From Prevotella sp. (GTDB lineage: Bacteria; Bacteroidota; Bacteroidia; Bacteroidales; Bacteroidaceae): 64,000 bases of DNA. Both the position numbers and the translations under genes were made by a program. The notes beneath the pieces are model-generated. The model was not told the origin of the DNA and did not search any database. It saw only the letters and a program-made list of their open reading frames with translations. Of this stretch, positions 17,625-26,468 are shown in pieces. The DNA is taken from assembly GCA_021636625.1 (NCBI GenBank), contig JAJWLX010000006.1:1-64000 (forward strand). The letters run 5' to 3'. Position 1 is the stretch's first letter. Each line of letters begins with the position of its first letter.

Positions 17625-18341
17625 TTAGCAATACTCTTCCTTAAACCACAGACGATAGACCGGATCAACAAATACAAAATCAGCTTTCTGCTTCTCTATG
17701 ATATCCTTGTTCTGAAGAATCTTCTTGTTCTTAACTATCGTATTGGGATTACCCAGATTATACACCTGCTTCACTGCTTGTGATGAGAAATGCTGCTCAC
17801 CATCAGCTATCGCCTTGAGCATCTCTATCTGGGTAGAACTGAGATTTTCCGTATCGTTCTGAAACATCGGGGTATTGATGTTCAATACCTGCTTGAGACC
17901 AAGAGAGAACACTTCTTCCGTCACCTCAGAAACCGTAAAGCTCCAAATAAAATAGCACAACTGCTGCAGATACCAGGAATGACACTCCACCACATCGCAA
18001 ATCCTGCTGGCAAAAGATTCTGAAATTCGCTTGCCGGTCTTCTCAAAAGATGATAAGATAAAAGGAACCCAATGCTCCTTGGCTATCTTCTGTATGAAGA
18101 TGACCTGTCCGAAACGATAGAACGGACTGTTGGAATTGTTGAAGATGTTGAGCATCATATTACGCTTGCTGCCATAAAGGCAATAAGAGGTCAACTGCTG
18201 CTGTTGCCATACTGAGCGCATCTTGCCCTCCATATCCTTATATTCCGGGAGATTAGCCAACTGCTGAAATTCATCAATGCACACGATAATCCTGATTCCC
18301 TTTTCCTTCGCCAGCAACTCCGGCAATTGGAGACTGCCATA
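17625..18341 (-). pseudogene. AAA+ ATPase, N-terminally deleted
   Basis: The C-terminal two thirds of an archaeal-type AAA+ ATPase: Walker B (IIVCIDEFQQLA), the sensor-like SYCLYGSKRNMM segment, a helical lid and a winged-helix end (VDPVYRLWFKEEYC). The P-loop and roughly the first 130 residues are missing. The open frame runs back only to a TAA at 18348-18350. An ATG lies right at the junction (18340) but in another frame, so a deletion seems to have joined the start region to the middle of the gene. The promoter and its repeats upstream are still present. Confidence 0.8.
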
Positions 18342-18391
18342 TTCTTCTTATTAAATTCGTTTTATCTGCTTTATTACATTCGTACCACCTG

Positions 18392-18440
18392 CAAATATAC
18401 AAAAAGTTACCCAAAGGTAACTTACCTTAGGGTAACTTTT
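18392..18440 (-). promoter_or_regulatory. Promoter of the broken ATPase with GTTACC palindromes
   Basis: The minus strand reads TATATTTG (18399-18392). Immediately upstream lie nested inverted repeats: AAAAGTTACCC (18402-18412) pairs with GGGTAACTTTT (18430-18440), and an inner GGTAACTTACC sits between them. The palindrome covers the -33 region. Confidence 0.6.
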
Positions 18441-18558
18441 AGTAATTATTAGCCAATCTGAGCTGATATCAATATCCCATAAAAATACTATCACCCTATA
18501 AAATAAGAAAAAGAACATCCTTTCAGACATCAATGTCCTTAAGTTCGAAATAATTCTT

Positions 18559-18699
18559 CCCTTAAAGGAATTACTATCTACCTTTAAAGGAAAATGTTTC
18601 TAGAGTTAGTAGAAAGTTTCGTTCAACGACGTTGAATCTCCGTTCGCCGACGTTGAATGTAGGTTCAGCGACGCTGAATGTAGGTTCAACGTCGCTGAA
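18559..18699. repeat. 21-bp palindrome array (TTCAACGACGTTGAA type)
   Basis: Four 15-bp palindromes start at 18622, 18643, 18664 and 18685, exactly 21 bp apart (TTCAACGACGTTGAA, TTCGCCGACGTTGAA, TTCAGCGACGCTGAA, TTCAACGTCGCTGAA). Two TTAAAGG elements at 18562 and 18584, 22 bp apart, precede them. Outer AGAAAGTTTCGTTCA and TGAACGGAACTTTCTTCT stretches are themselves inverted. The block lies in the 427-bp gap 18342-18767, upstream of the broken ATPase and downstream of the radical SAM gene. Confidence 0.85.
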
Positions 18700-18767
18700 C
18701 GGAACTTTCTTCTAGTCTTAAAAACAATTTCGCCTGTACGGTTGAATAAATTTATCTAATAAAAAAC

Positions 18768-19844
18768 TTATTTCAACCTATGCAGCGGGCACATGATGAG
18801 CCTTCCCTCATCATCACGCAAGTGCATACCACTGCCTAGGCAATAGCGGAAGTGGCGGCACTGGGCGCACTCATCCTTGCGCATCCACTCTCGGTTGCGA
18901 TAAGGGGCAAAACGATGCTGCCACACTTCCATAAAATTATCTTGGTAGATGTTGCCTTGATGATAATTGGAACGGATGCTGGCACAGGCAGAGATGGAGC
19001 CATCCACCAAAACGGAACCAACTGTTACGCCGGCTTGGCATGAATAGAAATGATTGCGGATATCGCCCTCGTAATTGCCCATGAAGCCCTCACAGCCGTA
19101 GCTGCAATCTATCAAGCCCTCCTTACGAGTAAGCTTGATGAAATCTAAGATGCCACGGTATTCTTCGGGAGTGAGGTGCATATTAGGGTCGGTGGCTGCC
19201 CTACCCACTGGGAATACGGCTACGACTCGCCAGTGCTTGACACCTTTATCTATCAGGAATTGCTTGATGGCAGAGAGGTGGGGATAATTGCGACGATTCA
19301 CACAGGTGAGGATGTCAAACTTAATCTCTGGATGAGCCACCAGCATATTTATCGCCTGCGAAACCATATCGAAGCTATACTTGTTGCCTCGCATCCAGTT
19401 GTGCTCCTCGCCCAAGCCATCCATACTGATGGTCATGGCATGGAGACTAGCACGGAGCAAATCATTGAATTTCTGAGGAGTAAGATATAGGGCATTGGTC
19501 ACCATACCCCAAGGGAAACCTTTCTGATAGATGGCTGCGCCACACTGGGCAATGTCTTCACGCATCAAGGGTTCGCCACCCGTTACGATGACAAACACTT
19601 GATGAGGATCGGTATGCTGCCTGATGTTGTCTAGTACTCGCAAGAAGTCTGCCAGAGGCATGTCTTGCTGCCCTGCCTTCACCTTGCAGTCGCTTCCGCA
19701 ATGGCGGCAATGCAGGTTGCAGCGCAGGGTACACTCCCAGAAGAGTTGGCGCAAAGGATACTCCTTCACCTTCTGCTGATAGAGTTTTCTCCCAATCTCC
19801 AATGCCAAGCGACGGCGAAGGGATAAAGATTCTGGATCTGTCAT
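18768..19844 (-). CDS. Radical SAM/SPASM enzyme of the rSAM/lipoprotein pair
   Basis: A 358-residue radical SAM protein. The cluster motif CNLHCRHC (Cys42, Cys46, Cys49) binds the 4Fe-4S centre and SAM; the GGEPL segment follows near residue 115. The C-terminus has a SPASM-like set of cysteines (CQAG, CASI, CAQCRHFRYC, CPLH) for auxiliary clusters. It lies 4 bp after the lipoprotein gene, and this pairing matches the uncharacterised rSAM/lipoprotein system I recall as TIGR04133/TIGR04134. It probably modifies a peptide or the partner lipoprotein; the reaction is unknown. Confidence 0.88.
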   Translation of the reverse strand: MTDPESLSLRRRLALEIGRKLYQQKVKEYPLRQLFWECTLRCNLHCRHCGSDCKVKAGQQDMPLADFLRVLDNIRQHTDPHQVFVIVTGGEPLMREDIAQCGAAIYQKGFPWGMVTNALYLTPQKFNDLLRASLHAMTISMDGLGEEHNWMRGNKYSFDMVSQAINMLVAHPEIKFDILTCVNRRNYPHLSAIKQFLIDKGVKHWRVVAVFPVGRAATDPNMHLTPEEYRGILDFIKLTRKEGLIDCSYGCEGFMGNYEGDIRNHFYSCQAGVTVGSVLVDGSISACASIRSNYHQGNIYQDNFMEVWQHRFAPYRNREWMRKDECAQCRHFRYCLGSGMHLRDDEGRLIMCPLHRLK

Positions 19845-19848
19845 ACGA

Positions 19849-20334
19849 CTACTTCTTTTTCTTCATCTTGCCATTGGCAGTAACCTCAAAAGAACCCCAA
19901 TCCCAAGTTCCTTCACCTTTTCCCACTTGCTCTACAGTGATATTTTCCGACTTGATAGTATCCGTGGCAAATTCACCACCATTGGCTCCACCATCTACAT
20001 CTTCGAGAATCACTTTCAGCCGTTTCTCTTTATGAACCCAGTCGATGGTGCCATCCATGCTCTTTTCCTTGGTAACATAATCACCCTTGCTGTCGGTATA
20101 AGCTGAGTCCATTCGATAACTCCCTGCATTACCATAGTCCTCCACCACTACCGCCTTGATGCCTTTGATAGGGGTGCCATCTTCGGCAGTAACATTACCT
20201 TTAACATGAAAAGAACTAGTTGGAGAGCCATACAAACAAGGTTCATCAATCTCACTACCGCAAGAAGAGAATCCCAGCAGCGACAAGAGTGTGGCTGCCA
20301 AAGCATTGTACCAATGCAAAAACTTCACTTTCAT
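19849..20334 (-). CDS. Lipoprotein partner of the radical SAM enzyme
   Basis: About 161 residues from the ATG at 20334, chosen because it gives a clean lipoprotein signal (MKVKFLHWYNALAATLLSLL then GFSSCGSE) and follows a GGGAAG-like stretch; an in-frame start 45 bp upstream is less likely. The mature part opens EPCLYGSP and contains one Ig/carboxypeptidase-regulatory-like beta domain (VKGNVTAEDGTPIKGIKAVV). It ends in KMKKKK. It fits the lipo_with_rSAM family and is followed by the radical SAM gene 4 bp away. Anchored in the outer or inner membrane; function unknown. Confidence 0.85.
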   Translation of the reverse strand: MKVKFLHWYNALAATLLSLLGFSSCGSEIDEPCLYGSPTSSFHVKGNVTAEDGTPIKGIKAVVVEDYGNAGSYRMDSAYTDSKGDYVTKEKSMDGTIDWVHKEKRLKVILEDVDGGANGGEFATDTIKSENITVEQVGKGEGTWDWGSFEVTANGKMKKKK

Positions 20335-20387
20335 AATCTTCCCTTTTATATTAGTTATACTTCTACCAAGGAAACGCAATAAAAGGA

Positions 20388-20415
20388 AAATATCCCCTCT
20401 GTGATGGGGATATTT
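20388..20415 (-). terminator. Terminator between mutS and the lipoprotein gene
   Basis: A 10-bp stem AAATATCCCC / GGGGATATTT with an 8-nt loop. T-rich sequence follows on both strands, so it can act in either direction; it should end the mutS transcript. Confidence 0.8.
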
Positions 20416-20444
20416 AACCTTTTTTATCCGTTCTAGAGAGCATT

Positions 20445-23108
20445 TTATCTACCCAGCAGAATTTTCTTGATGTCGTTGAGCTTATTCAATGCCTCCACCG
20501 GGGTGAGGTTGTTGACATCCAGACCCAGGATCTCATCACGAATCTGGCTCAATACTGGGTCGTCCAGCTGGAAGAAACTCAGCTGAACTCCCTCCTTAGG
20601 CTCATCCAGATGCTGCACGTTCGGCTTGCCGGCACCGCCTACCCCGGCATTATCCTGCTCCAACTGCTTCAGAATATCGTTGGCACGGTTCACGATGCTG
20701 CGAGGCATACCGGCTATCTCTGCCACATGAATACCGAAGGAATGCTCGCTGCCACCCGGCTCCAGCTTGCGCAGGAAGATGACCTTGCCATCCACCTCCT
20801 TCACACTCACGTTGAAGTTCTTGATGCGAGGGAAATTCTTCTCCATCTCATTTAGCTCATGGTAGTGAGTGGCAAAGAGGGTGCGAGCCTGCGCCTTCTT
20901 GTGCTCATGAAGATATTCCACGATAGCCCAGGCGATGCTGATGCCATCGTAGGTAGAAGTTCCACGACCCAACTCATCGAAGAGCACCAGCGAACGGGGC
21001 GACACATTGTTCAGGATGTTGGCAGCCTCCGTCATCTCCACCATAAAGGTAGATTCGCCCAGCGAAATGTTGTCGCTGGCTCCCACACGGGTGAAGATCT
21101 TATCCACCAGACCCACCCTTGCACTCTCGGCAGGAACAAAGCAGCCCACCTGAGCCAGCAGCACGATGAGCGCCGTCTGGCGGAGCAAGGCTGATTTACC
21201 CGCCATGTTAGGACCGGTAATCATCATCACCTGCTGCTTCTCGGTATCGAGCAACACATCGTTTGGCACGTATCGCTCGCCCAGCGGCAATTGGGTTTCT
21301 ATCACAGGATGGCGGCCCTGCTTGATATCCAGTATCTGCGAATCATCAATAACCGGGCGCACATAGCGGTTCTCATCCGAAGCCTTGGCAAAAGAGAGGA
21401 GACAGTCCATACGGGCGATGAGGTTGGCATTGATCTGAATCTGAGGGATATATTCCTGCATGGCAGCAATCAACTCATTGAAGAGTCGTGCCTCCAGAAT
21501 CAGGATTTTCTCATCGGCACCGAGAATCTTCTCCTCGTATTCCTTGAGTTCCTGGGTAATATATCGCTCGGCTTGCGCCAGCGTCTGCTTGCGGATCCAC
21601 TCCTCAGGCACCTTGTCCTTGAAGGTGTTGCGCACTTCCAGATAATAACCGAATACATTATTATATCCTACCTTCAGACTGCTGATGCCCGTCTTCTCTA
21701 TTTCCCGCTCCTGAATCTTCAGAAGATAATCCTTGCCATGACGGCTGATGGCACGAAGGTCATCGAGTTCTGCGTTATAGCCATCGGCTATCACATCACC
21801 CTTGTTGACAAGCTGAGGCGGATCAGGCTGAATCTCCCTGGCGATGCGGTCCTTCAGGGTTTCGCATACGTTGAGCTGCTCGCCCACTCGCTTCAGGGCA
21901 TCGTTCTTGGCATGCTGACAAGCTACCTTGATGGGCTGGATGGCTTCAAGTGCATTCTTCAACTGCACCACCTCGCGAGGCGATACTCTGCCCACGGCTA
22001 CCTTGGAAATGATACGCTCCAGGTCGCCGATGCGATGAAGCTGGTCGTCGAGAAGCTGACGGAACTCCGGCTCCTTGAAGAAATACTCCACGATGTCGAG
22101 GCGCTCGTTGATAGGACGCACATCCTTCAGTGGGAATACAAGCCAGCGGCGGAGCATTCGTCCGCCCATTGCCGTTACTGTCTTGTCGATGACGTTGAGC
22201 AGAGACAGACCGTCGTCCTGCATCGGAGCCACCAGCTCCAGACTTCGGATGGTGAATCGGTCCATGCGCACGAACTTATCCTCTTCGATGCGCGAAAGCG
22301 CCGTGATATGGTTGATCTGCGTATGCTGGGTAATCTCCAGATACTGCATGATGGCACCGCTGGCGATGACACCATTCTTGAGATGTTCCACACCGAAGCC
22401 TTTCAACGACTTGGTCTTGAAATGTCCCAGGAGTTTCTGCATCGCCGTCTGCTCGGTGAAAACCCAGTCATCGAGTTCGAAAGTGCAATATTTGGTACCG
22501 AAGTATTTTTCGAAATCATTCTTTCGGGCACGGTCGTAGAGCACCTCTTTCGGCATGAAGTTACCCATCAGTTTCTCTACATAATCATAGGTTCCCTCGC
22601 CGGTAAGGAACTCACCGGTAGAAATATCGAGGAAGCTTACGCCGCAGGAAGTCTTACCGAAGTGGATGGCTGCCAGGAAGTTGTTCTCCTTGTAGTTGAG
22701 CACGTTGTCGCCCATCGCCACACCCGGTGTAACGAGTTCGGTGATGCCACGCTTCACCATCTTGTCCATCTGGCTCAATCCCTTCTTGCCCTTGATTTCC
22801 AGGCGTTTCTTCTTCGGGTCTTCCAACTGGTCGCATACGGCAACTCGCTTTCCTGCCCTGATGAGTTTAGGCAGGTAAGTATCGAGTGCATGATGAGGGA
22901 ATCCCGCCATCTCGATGCTGCCCGTAGCCCCACCGTTGTTTCTTCGGGTCAGGGTGATGCCGAGAATACGGGAAGCCTCCACCGCATCTTCGCAGTAAGT
23001 TTCGTAGAAGTCGCCACAACGGAAAAGCAGCAATGCCTCGGGATGCTTGGATTTCATCTCGAAGAATTGTCGCATCATCGGCGTAAGACCTTTGTTATCG
23101 TTTGCCAT
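20445..23108 (-). CDS. mutS: DNA mismatch repair protein MutS
   Basis: An 887-residue MutS that detects base mismatches and small loops and recruits MutL. I chose the ATG at 23108 (MANDNKGLTPMMRQFFEMKS); a longer frame exists but adds 59 residues unlike any MutS. Visible are the mismatch-binding FYET motif (DFYETY) in domain I, the Walker A TGPNMAGKSALLRQ near residue 620, the DELGRGTSTYDG Walker B and the TFVATHY-like LFATHYHEL. Full length. A -7 box lies at 23153-23160. Confidence 0.97.
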   Translation of the reverse strand: MANDNKGLTPMMRQFFEMKSKHPEALLLFRCGDFYETYCEDAVEASRILGITLTRRNNGGATGSIEMAGFPHHALDTYLPKLIRAGKRVAVCDQLEDPKKKRLEIKGKKGLSQMDKMVKRGITELVTPGVAMGDNVLNYKENNFLAAIHFGKTSCGVSFLDISTGEFLTGEGTYDYVEKLMGNFMPKEVLYDRARKNDFEKYFGTKYCTFELDDWVFTEQTAMQKLLGHFKTKSLKGFGVEHLKNGVIASGAIMQYLEITQHTQINHITALSRIEEDKFVRMDRFTIRSLELVAPMQDDGLSLLNVIDKTVTAMGGRMLRRWLVFPLKDVRPINERLDIVEYFFKEPEFRQLLDDQLHRIGDLERIISKVAVGRVSPREVVQLKNALEAIQPIKVACQHAKNDALKRVGEQLNVCETLKDRIAREIQPDPPQLVNKGDVIADGYNAELDDLRAISRHGKDYLLKIQEREIEKTGISSLKVGYNNVFGYYLEVRNTFKDKVPEEWIRKQTLAQAERYITQELKEYEEKILGADEKILILEARLFNELIAAMQEYIPQIQINANLIARMDCLLSFAKASDENRYVRPVIDDSQILDIKQGRHPVIETQLPLGERYVPNDVLLDTEKQQVMMITGPNMAGKSALLRQTALIVLLAQVGCFVPAESARVGLVDKIFTRVGASDNISLGESTFMVEMTEAANILNNVSPRSLVLFDELGRGTSTYDGISIAWAIVEYLHEHKKAQARTLFATHYHELNEMEKNFPRIKNFNVSVKEVDGKVIFLRKLEPGGSEHSFGIHVAEIAGMPRSIVNRANDILKQLEQDNAGVGGAGKPNVQHLDEPKEGVQLSFFQLDDPVLSQIRDEILGLDVNNLTPVEALNKLNDIKKILLGR

Positions 23109-23152
23109 TATCTTAATTTTCTTATGTTTGCCTTTATATTTTGTTAGAATTG

Positions 23153-23160
23153 CAAAAATA
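23153..23160 (-). promoter_or_regulatory. -7 box of mutS
   Basis: The minus strand reads TATTTTTG followed by CA, 44 nt before the chosen start codon, which supports the ATG at 23108 over the longer frame. Confidence 0.6.
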
Positions 23161-23226
23161 AGAAAAAAAGGGGGAATCAACAAAGGATTTAATCTATTTT
23201 TAAACTTTTCCCCCATAAAACAGAAA

Positions 23227-23261
23227 AAGTGCTCCCTTGCATCCCTGCAAGAAGAGCACTT
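23227..23261 (-). terminator. Terminator of the GH20-GH2 operon
   Basis: A 15-bp stem with one mismatch (AAGTGCTC... / ...GAGCACTT) and a T-rich tail on the minus strand (TTTTTCTGTTTTA), 40 bp past the beta-galactosidase stop. Confidence 0.88.
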
Positions 23262-23300
23262 ATCCGATGAATTACATGAATACACAAGTGTGTAAATATC

Positions 23301-26300
23301 TTATTTCTTAGCTTTAATTACGAAGCTGAAGCAGCGGTCCTGATAGTGCATGCGGTACTTCTCCATTGGCGAAGAACCCCAACTGTCAATACAACCCAGA
23401 CCAAACTGGCGCTGCTGGATGTGCAACTGCACGAGACCCTTTTCTACCAGGTCGCCGCTGTGCTGTCCCCAGGCATGCTCCTTCTCGATACCTGCATCCA
23501 AATCCTCTACCAGATAAGGGATGGCGCTGCACTCCATAGGAGCATAGCCCTCGAAGGTGATACCCTTACCGGTGGTTGGGTTGAAGATAGAGAAGTAGCG
23601 GATGTCTGTATGGTTACCGCTCTCCTGTGGACGAACGTATGGATAATACTCGTCCTTCACGTTAGCCTCATACTTTCCGATGAAAGATGAAGAATGACGG
23701 TCGATGTAGTTCTCCTCCGGACCTCTACCATAGTACTCCAACTTAGAGAAAGAAGCAGGCATCTGCAACTGCATGCCGTAGCGGAACAGATCAGCTACCT
23801 TTGCCTCCTTGTCTGTTGTCATCTTCTCGGTAACTGTCACTTCACCAGCCGCATTGATACGGTAGCGGAGCATCAGTTCAGCCTTCACCTCAGGCATTTC
23901 GAAATTGGCTGTCAGCACTACGCTGTCCTTGCTCTCACTCTTGTCGAATGACTTCAGGTTCATCTGAGGATTCTTCCAGACTCTCATCTTCTTCTGGAGA
24001 GAAGCACCGTAGTCGTTGTCGGTAGGAGCACGCCAGAACTCTGGAGTCATGCTCTCACGGAACTTCAACATTGGTTCGCCATCCACATCGAGGTAATCAA
24101 TCATACCGGTCTTCTTGCCGATGGTAACCGACATTCTCTCTGCAGAAACCTTCACATAGCTGTTGGTCTCCTCAACCTCAATCTTGCTGCCGGTGTTGGC
24201 AGGAGCATCTACCTTGTCGAACTCATATCCGTTGAGCACAATCTGCTGGCGAGCCATCACCTGCCCCTTGTCAACCAGCGGCTGGCTTCCATCGCTTGCA
24301 AAGGCAAAGTTGATGGTGATTTCCTCTGTAGCGTGCTCAGCCTCAGCTTTTTCGATGGCACTCTTCAGCGCCTCGCTCTTTACCAGCTTGGTTGCCTGTG
24401 GAGCAATGCCCTTGGTATCAGGAATCGCAATGGAAGTCAACTTCACGCCGTTGGCAAAGAGGGTAGCTGTCAGGCTCAGGTCATCGATATTCTTGAAGAA
24501 ATTCTCGTTATAGACATTGAAAGAACCGTTCTCTGCATCAAAATCCTTGATCCAGACGTTCTGAAGAACATACTGAATTTCATACGCATGAGGATTCAGA
24601 CGGCGGTTAGGCGCGATGATACCGTTGCAGTTGAAGTTGTAGTCACTGGCCGGATAGCGGCCGTAGTCGCCACCATAAGTAAAGATTTCCTTACCGGTGA
24701 TAGGACTCTTGTCGCGCAGACCCTGGTCAACGAAGTCCCAGATGTAACCACCCTGGTACTTAGGATACTTGCGAATCAGGTCCCAATACTCCTTGAAACC
24801 ACCCTCAGAGTTACCCATGGCGTGAGCATACTCACACTGGATATATGGCTTGGTACCGTTGCTCTTGCAATAGCTCTCGCTTTCCTCGTAACCGATGTAC
24901 ATCGGACAGTAGATATCTGTCTTGCTGTCATATCCGCCACGTTCATATTGTGCAGGGCGGGTCTTATCGCACGCCTTCACCCAGTCGTAAGCCTTCTCGA
25001 AGTTGACGCCGTAGCCGCCCTCATTACCCAGACTCCATACGATGACGGAAGGATGATTGATGAGCGGCTTCACATTGCCCTCGTTGCGCTCGATGTGAGG
25101 CACGATGTACTCAGGGAACTTGGCGAGCGACTTCTCTTCATATCCCATACCATGAGATTCGAGATTTGCCTCAGCGGTGATGTAGATACCGTATTCATCA
25201 CAAAGGTCATACCAGCGAGGATCACATGGATAGTGGCTGGTGCGAACGGCGTTGATGTTCAACTGCTTCATGATCTTGATATCCTGGATCATGCGCTCCA
25301 GGCTCACCACGTATCCACCGTCCGGATCCATCTCGTGGCGGTCGGCACCCTTCACCAGCACAGGCTGTCCGTTAACGAGCAACTGTGCGTTCTTGATTTC
25401 CACGTTGCGGAATCCCACTTTTTGCGGAATCACCTCAGCGGCGCCCTGCTTGTTCTTCAGGGTGATATATGCCTTATATAAGTAAGGAGTCTCAGCCGTC
25501 CAGGCATTTACCTTTGGCACCTTGATGACGCCCTGTGCACCTGTAGCCTGTGCAATCTGCTTGCCATCCTTATCACACAAGGTGATGGCAACGTCTGTCT
25601 TTCCTCCCTTCAAGGAAACCTTGTAGTTCAACACACCATCCTGGTAGTTGTTTTCCAAGGCAGCGTTCAGACGGATGTCAGCAGCATGCAGTTTCGGACG
25701 CGCATAGAGATACACCTCACGGGCGATACCCGTTAATCGCCAGAAGTCCTGATCCTCGAAATAAGAACCATCGCACCATCGCATCACCTGCATGGCAATA
25801 AGGTTCTTTCCCGGCTTGAGATATTTAGAGATGTTGAACTCGGCAGCCACCTTGCTGTCCTCGCTGTATCCCACGTACTTGCCGTTCACCCAGAGAGTCA
25901 GGTTACTGGTGGCAGAACCCACGTGGAAATATACATCCTTCCCCTTCCAGTCCTTAGGAAGCTCGAACGTACGGCGATAAGAACCCGTATAGTTGTTGAG
26001 CTCGCTGATATAAGGAGGGTTCGGGTCAAACTGAGTTGCCCAGGCATATCCGATGTTCTTATAGGTAGCATCACCATATCCGTTCAACTCAAACAAACCA
26101 GGCACAGGGAAATCCTTCCACTGTGAGTCATCATACTTCAGAGCAAAGAAGTTGGCAGGACGCTTGTTGTGGTCCTTCACGAAATTAAACTTCCACATAC
26201 CTTCCATGGAAAGGTAGTTGGCCGACTTCTTCTTATCAAAACTCTGCGCCTTCTCCAAATTCTCGAATGCGAAGAAATTGGCGCGTCGAGGCTCTCGGTT

Positions 26301-26414
26301 CTGCTGATTGATGTTCACATTCTGCCAGCGAGACTCACTCTGAGCCAGCGCCCCACTGCTCATCGAAAGCAGGGCAAGGCAAAGTGATACATTTGCGATG
26401 GTTCTGATATTCAT
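23301..26414 (-). CDS. Secreted GH2 beta-galactosidase (LacZ type)
   Basis: A 1037-residue GH2 enzyme with signal peptide (MNIRTIANVSLCLALLSMSS, cleavage near GALA-Q25). Domains follow the LacZ order: jelly-roll sugar-binding, Ig-like, TIM barrel, second Ig-like and the C-terminal beta-galactosidase small-chain domain. The acid/base is Glu465 in WSLGNEGG and the nucleophile Glu528 in IQCEYAHAMGNSEGG. Unlike E. coli LacZ it is exported. It lies 54 bp after the GH20 gene on the same strand, so both are probably co-transcribed and trim terminal beta-Gal and HexNAc from the same glycan. Confidence 0.95.
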   Translation of the reverse strand: MNIRTIANVSLCLALLSMSSGALAQSESRWQNVNINQQNREPRRANFFAFENLEKAQSFDKKKSANYLSMEGMWKFNFVKDHNKRPANFFALKYDDSQWKDFPVPGLFELNGYGDATYKNIGYAWATQFDPNPPYISELNNYTGSYRRTFELPKDWKGKDVYFHVGSATSNLTLWVNGKYVGYSEDSKVAAEFNISKYLKPGKNLIAMQVMRWCDGSYFEDQDFWRLTGIAREVYLYARPKLHAADIRLNAALENNYQDGVLNYKVSLKGGKTDVAITLCDKDGKQIAQATGAQGVIKVPKVNAWTAETPYLYKAYITLKNKQGAAEVIPQKVGFRNVEIKNAQLLVNGQPVLVKGADRHEMDPDGGYVVSLERMIQDIKIMKQLNINAVRTSHYPCDPRWYDLCDEYGIYITAEANLESHGMGYEEKSLAKFPEYIVPHIERNEGNVKPLINHPSVIVWSLGNEGGYGVNFEKAYDWVKACDKTRPAQYERGGYDSKTDIYCPMYIGYEESESYCKSNGTKPYIQCEYAHAMGNSEGGFKEYWDLIRKYPKYQGGYIWDFVDQGLRDKSPITGKEIFTYGGDYGRYPASDYNFNCNGIIAPNRRLNPHAYEIQYVLQNVWIKDFDAENGSFNVYNENFFKNIDDLSLTATLFANGVKLTSIAIPDTKGIAPQATKLVKSEALKSAIEKAEAEHATEEITINFAFASDGSQPLVDKGQVMARQQIVLNGYEFDKVDAPANTGSKIEVEETNSYVKVSAERMSVTIGKKTGMIDYLDVDGEPMLKFRESMTPEFWRAPTDNDYGASLQKKMRVWKNPQMNLKSFDKSESKDSVVLTANFEMPEVKAELMLRYRINAAGEVTVTEKMTTDKEAKVADLFRYGMQLQMPASFSKLEYYGRGPEENYIDRHSSSFIGKYEANVKDEYYPYVRPQESGNHTDIRYFSIFNPTTGKGITFEGYAPMECSAIPYLVEDLDAGIEKEHAWGQHSGDLVEKGLVQLHIQQRQFGLGCIDSWGSSPMEKYRMHYQDRCFSFVIKAKK

Positions 26415-26468
26415 ATTCCTAATCAGTTATTGATATTACTTCTTAACTCCTTTAACTTCTTAATTCAA

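Noticed and set aside
21291..23147. 618-codon plus-strand open frame opposite mutS
   Set aside because: MutS motifs on the minus strand are complete. The antisense frame has no recognisable motif and extends because of codon bias.
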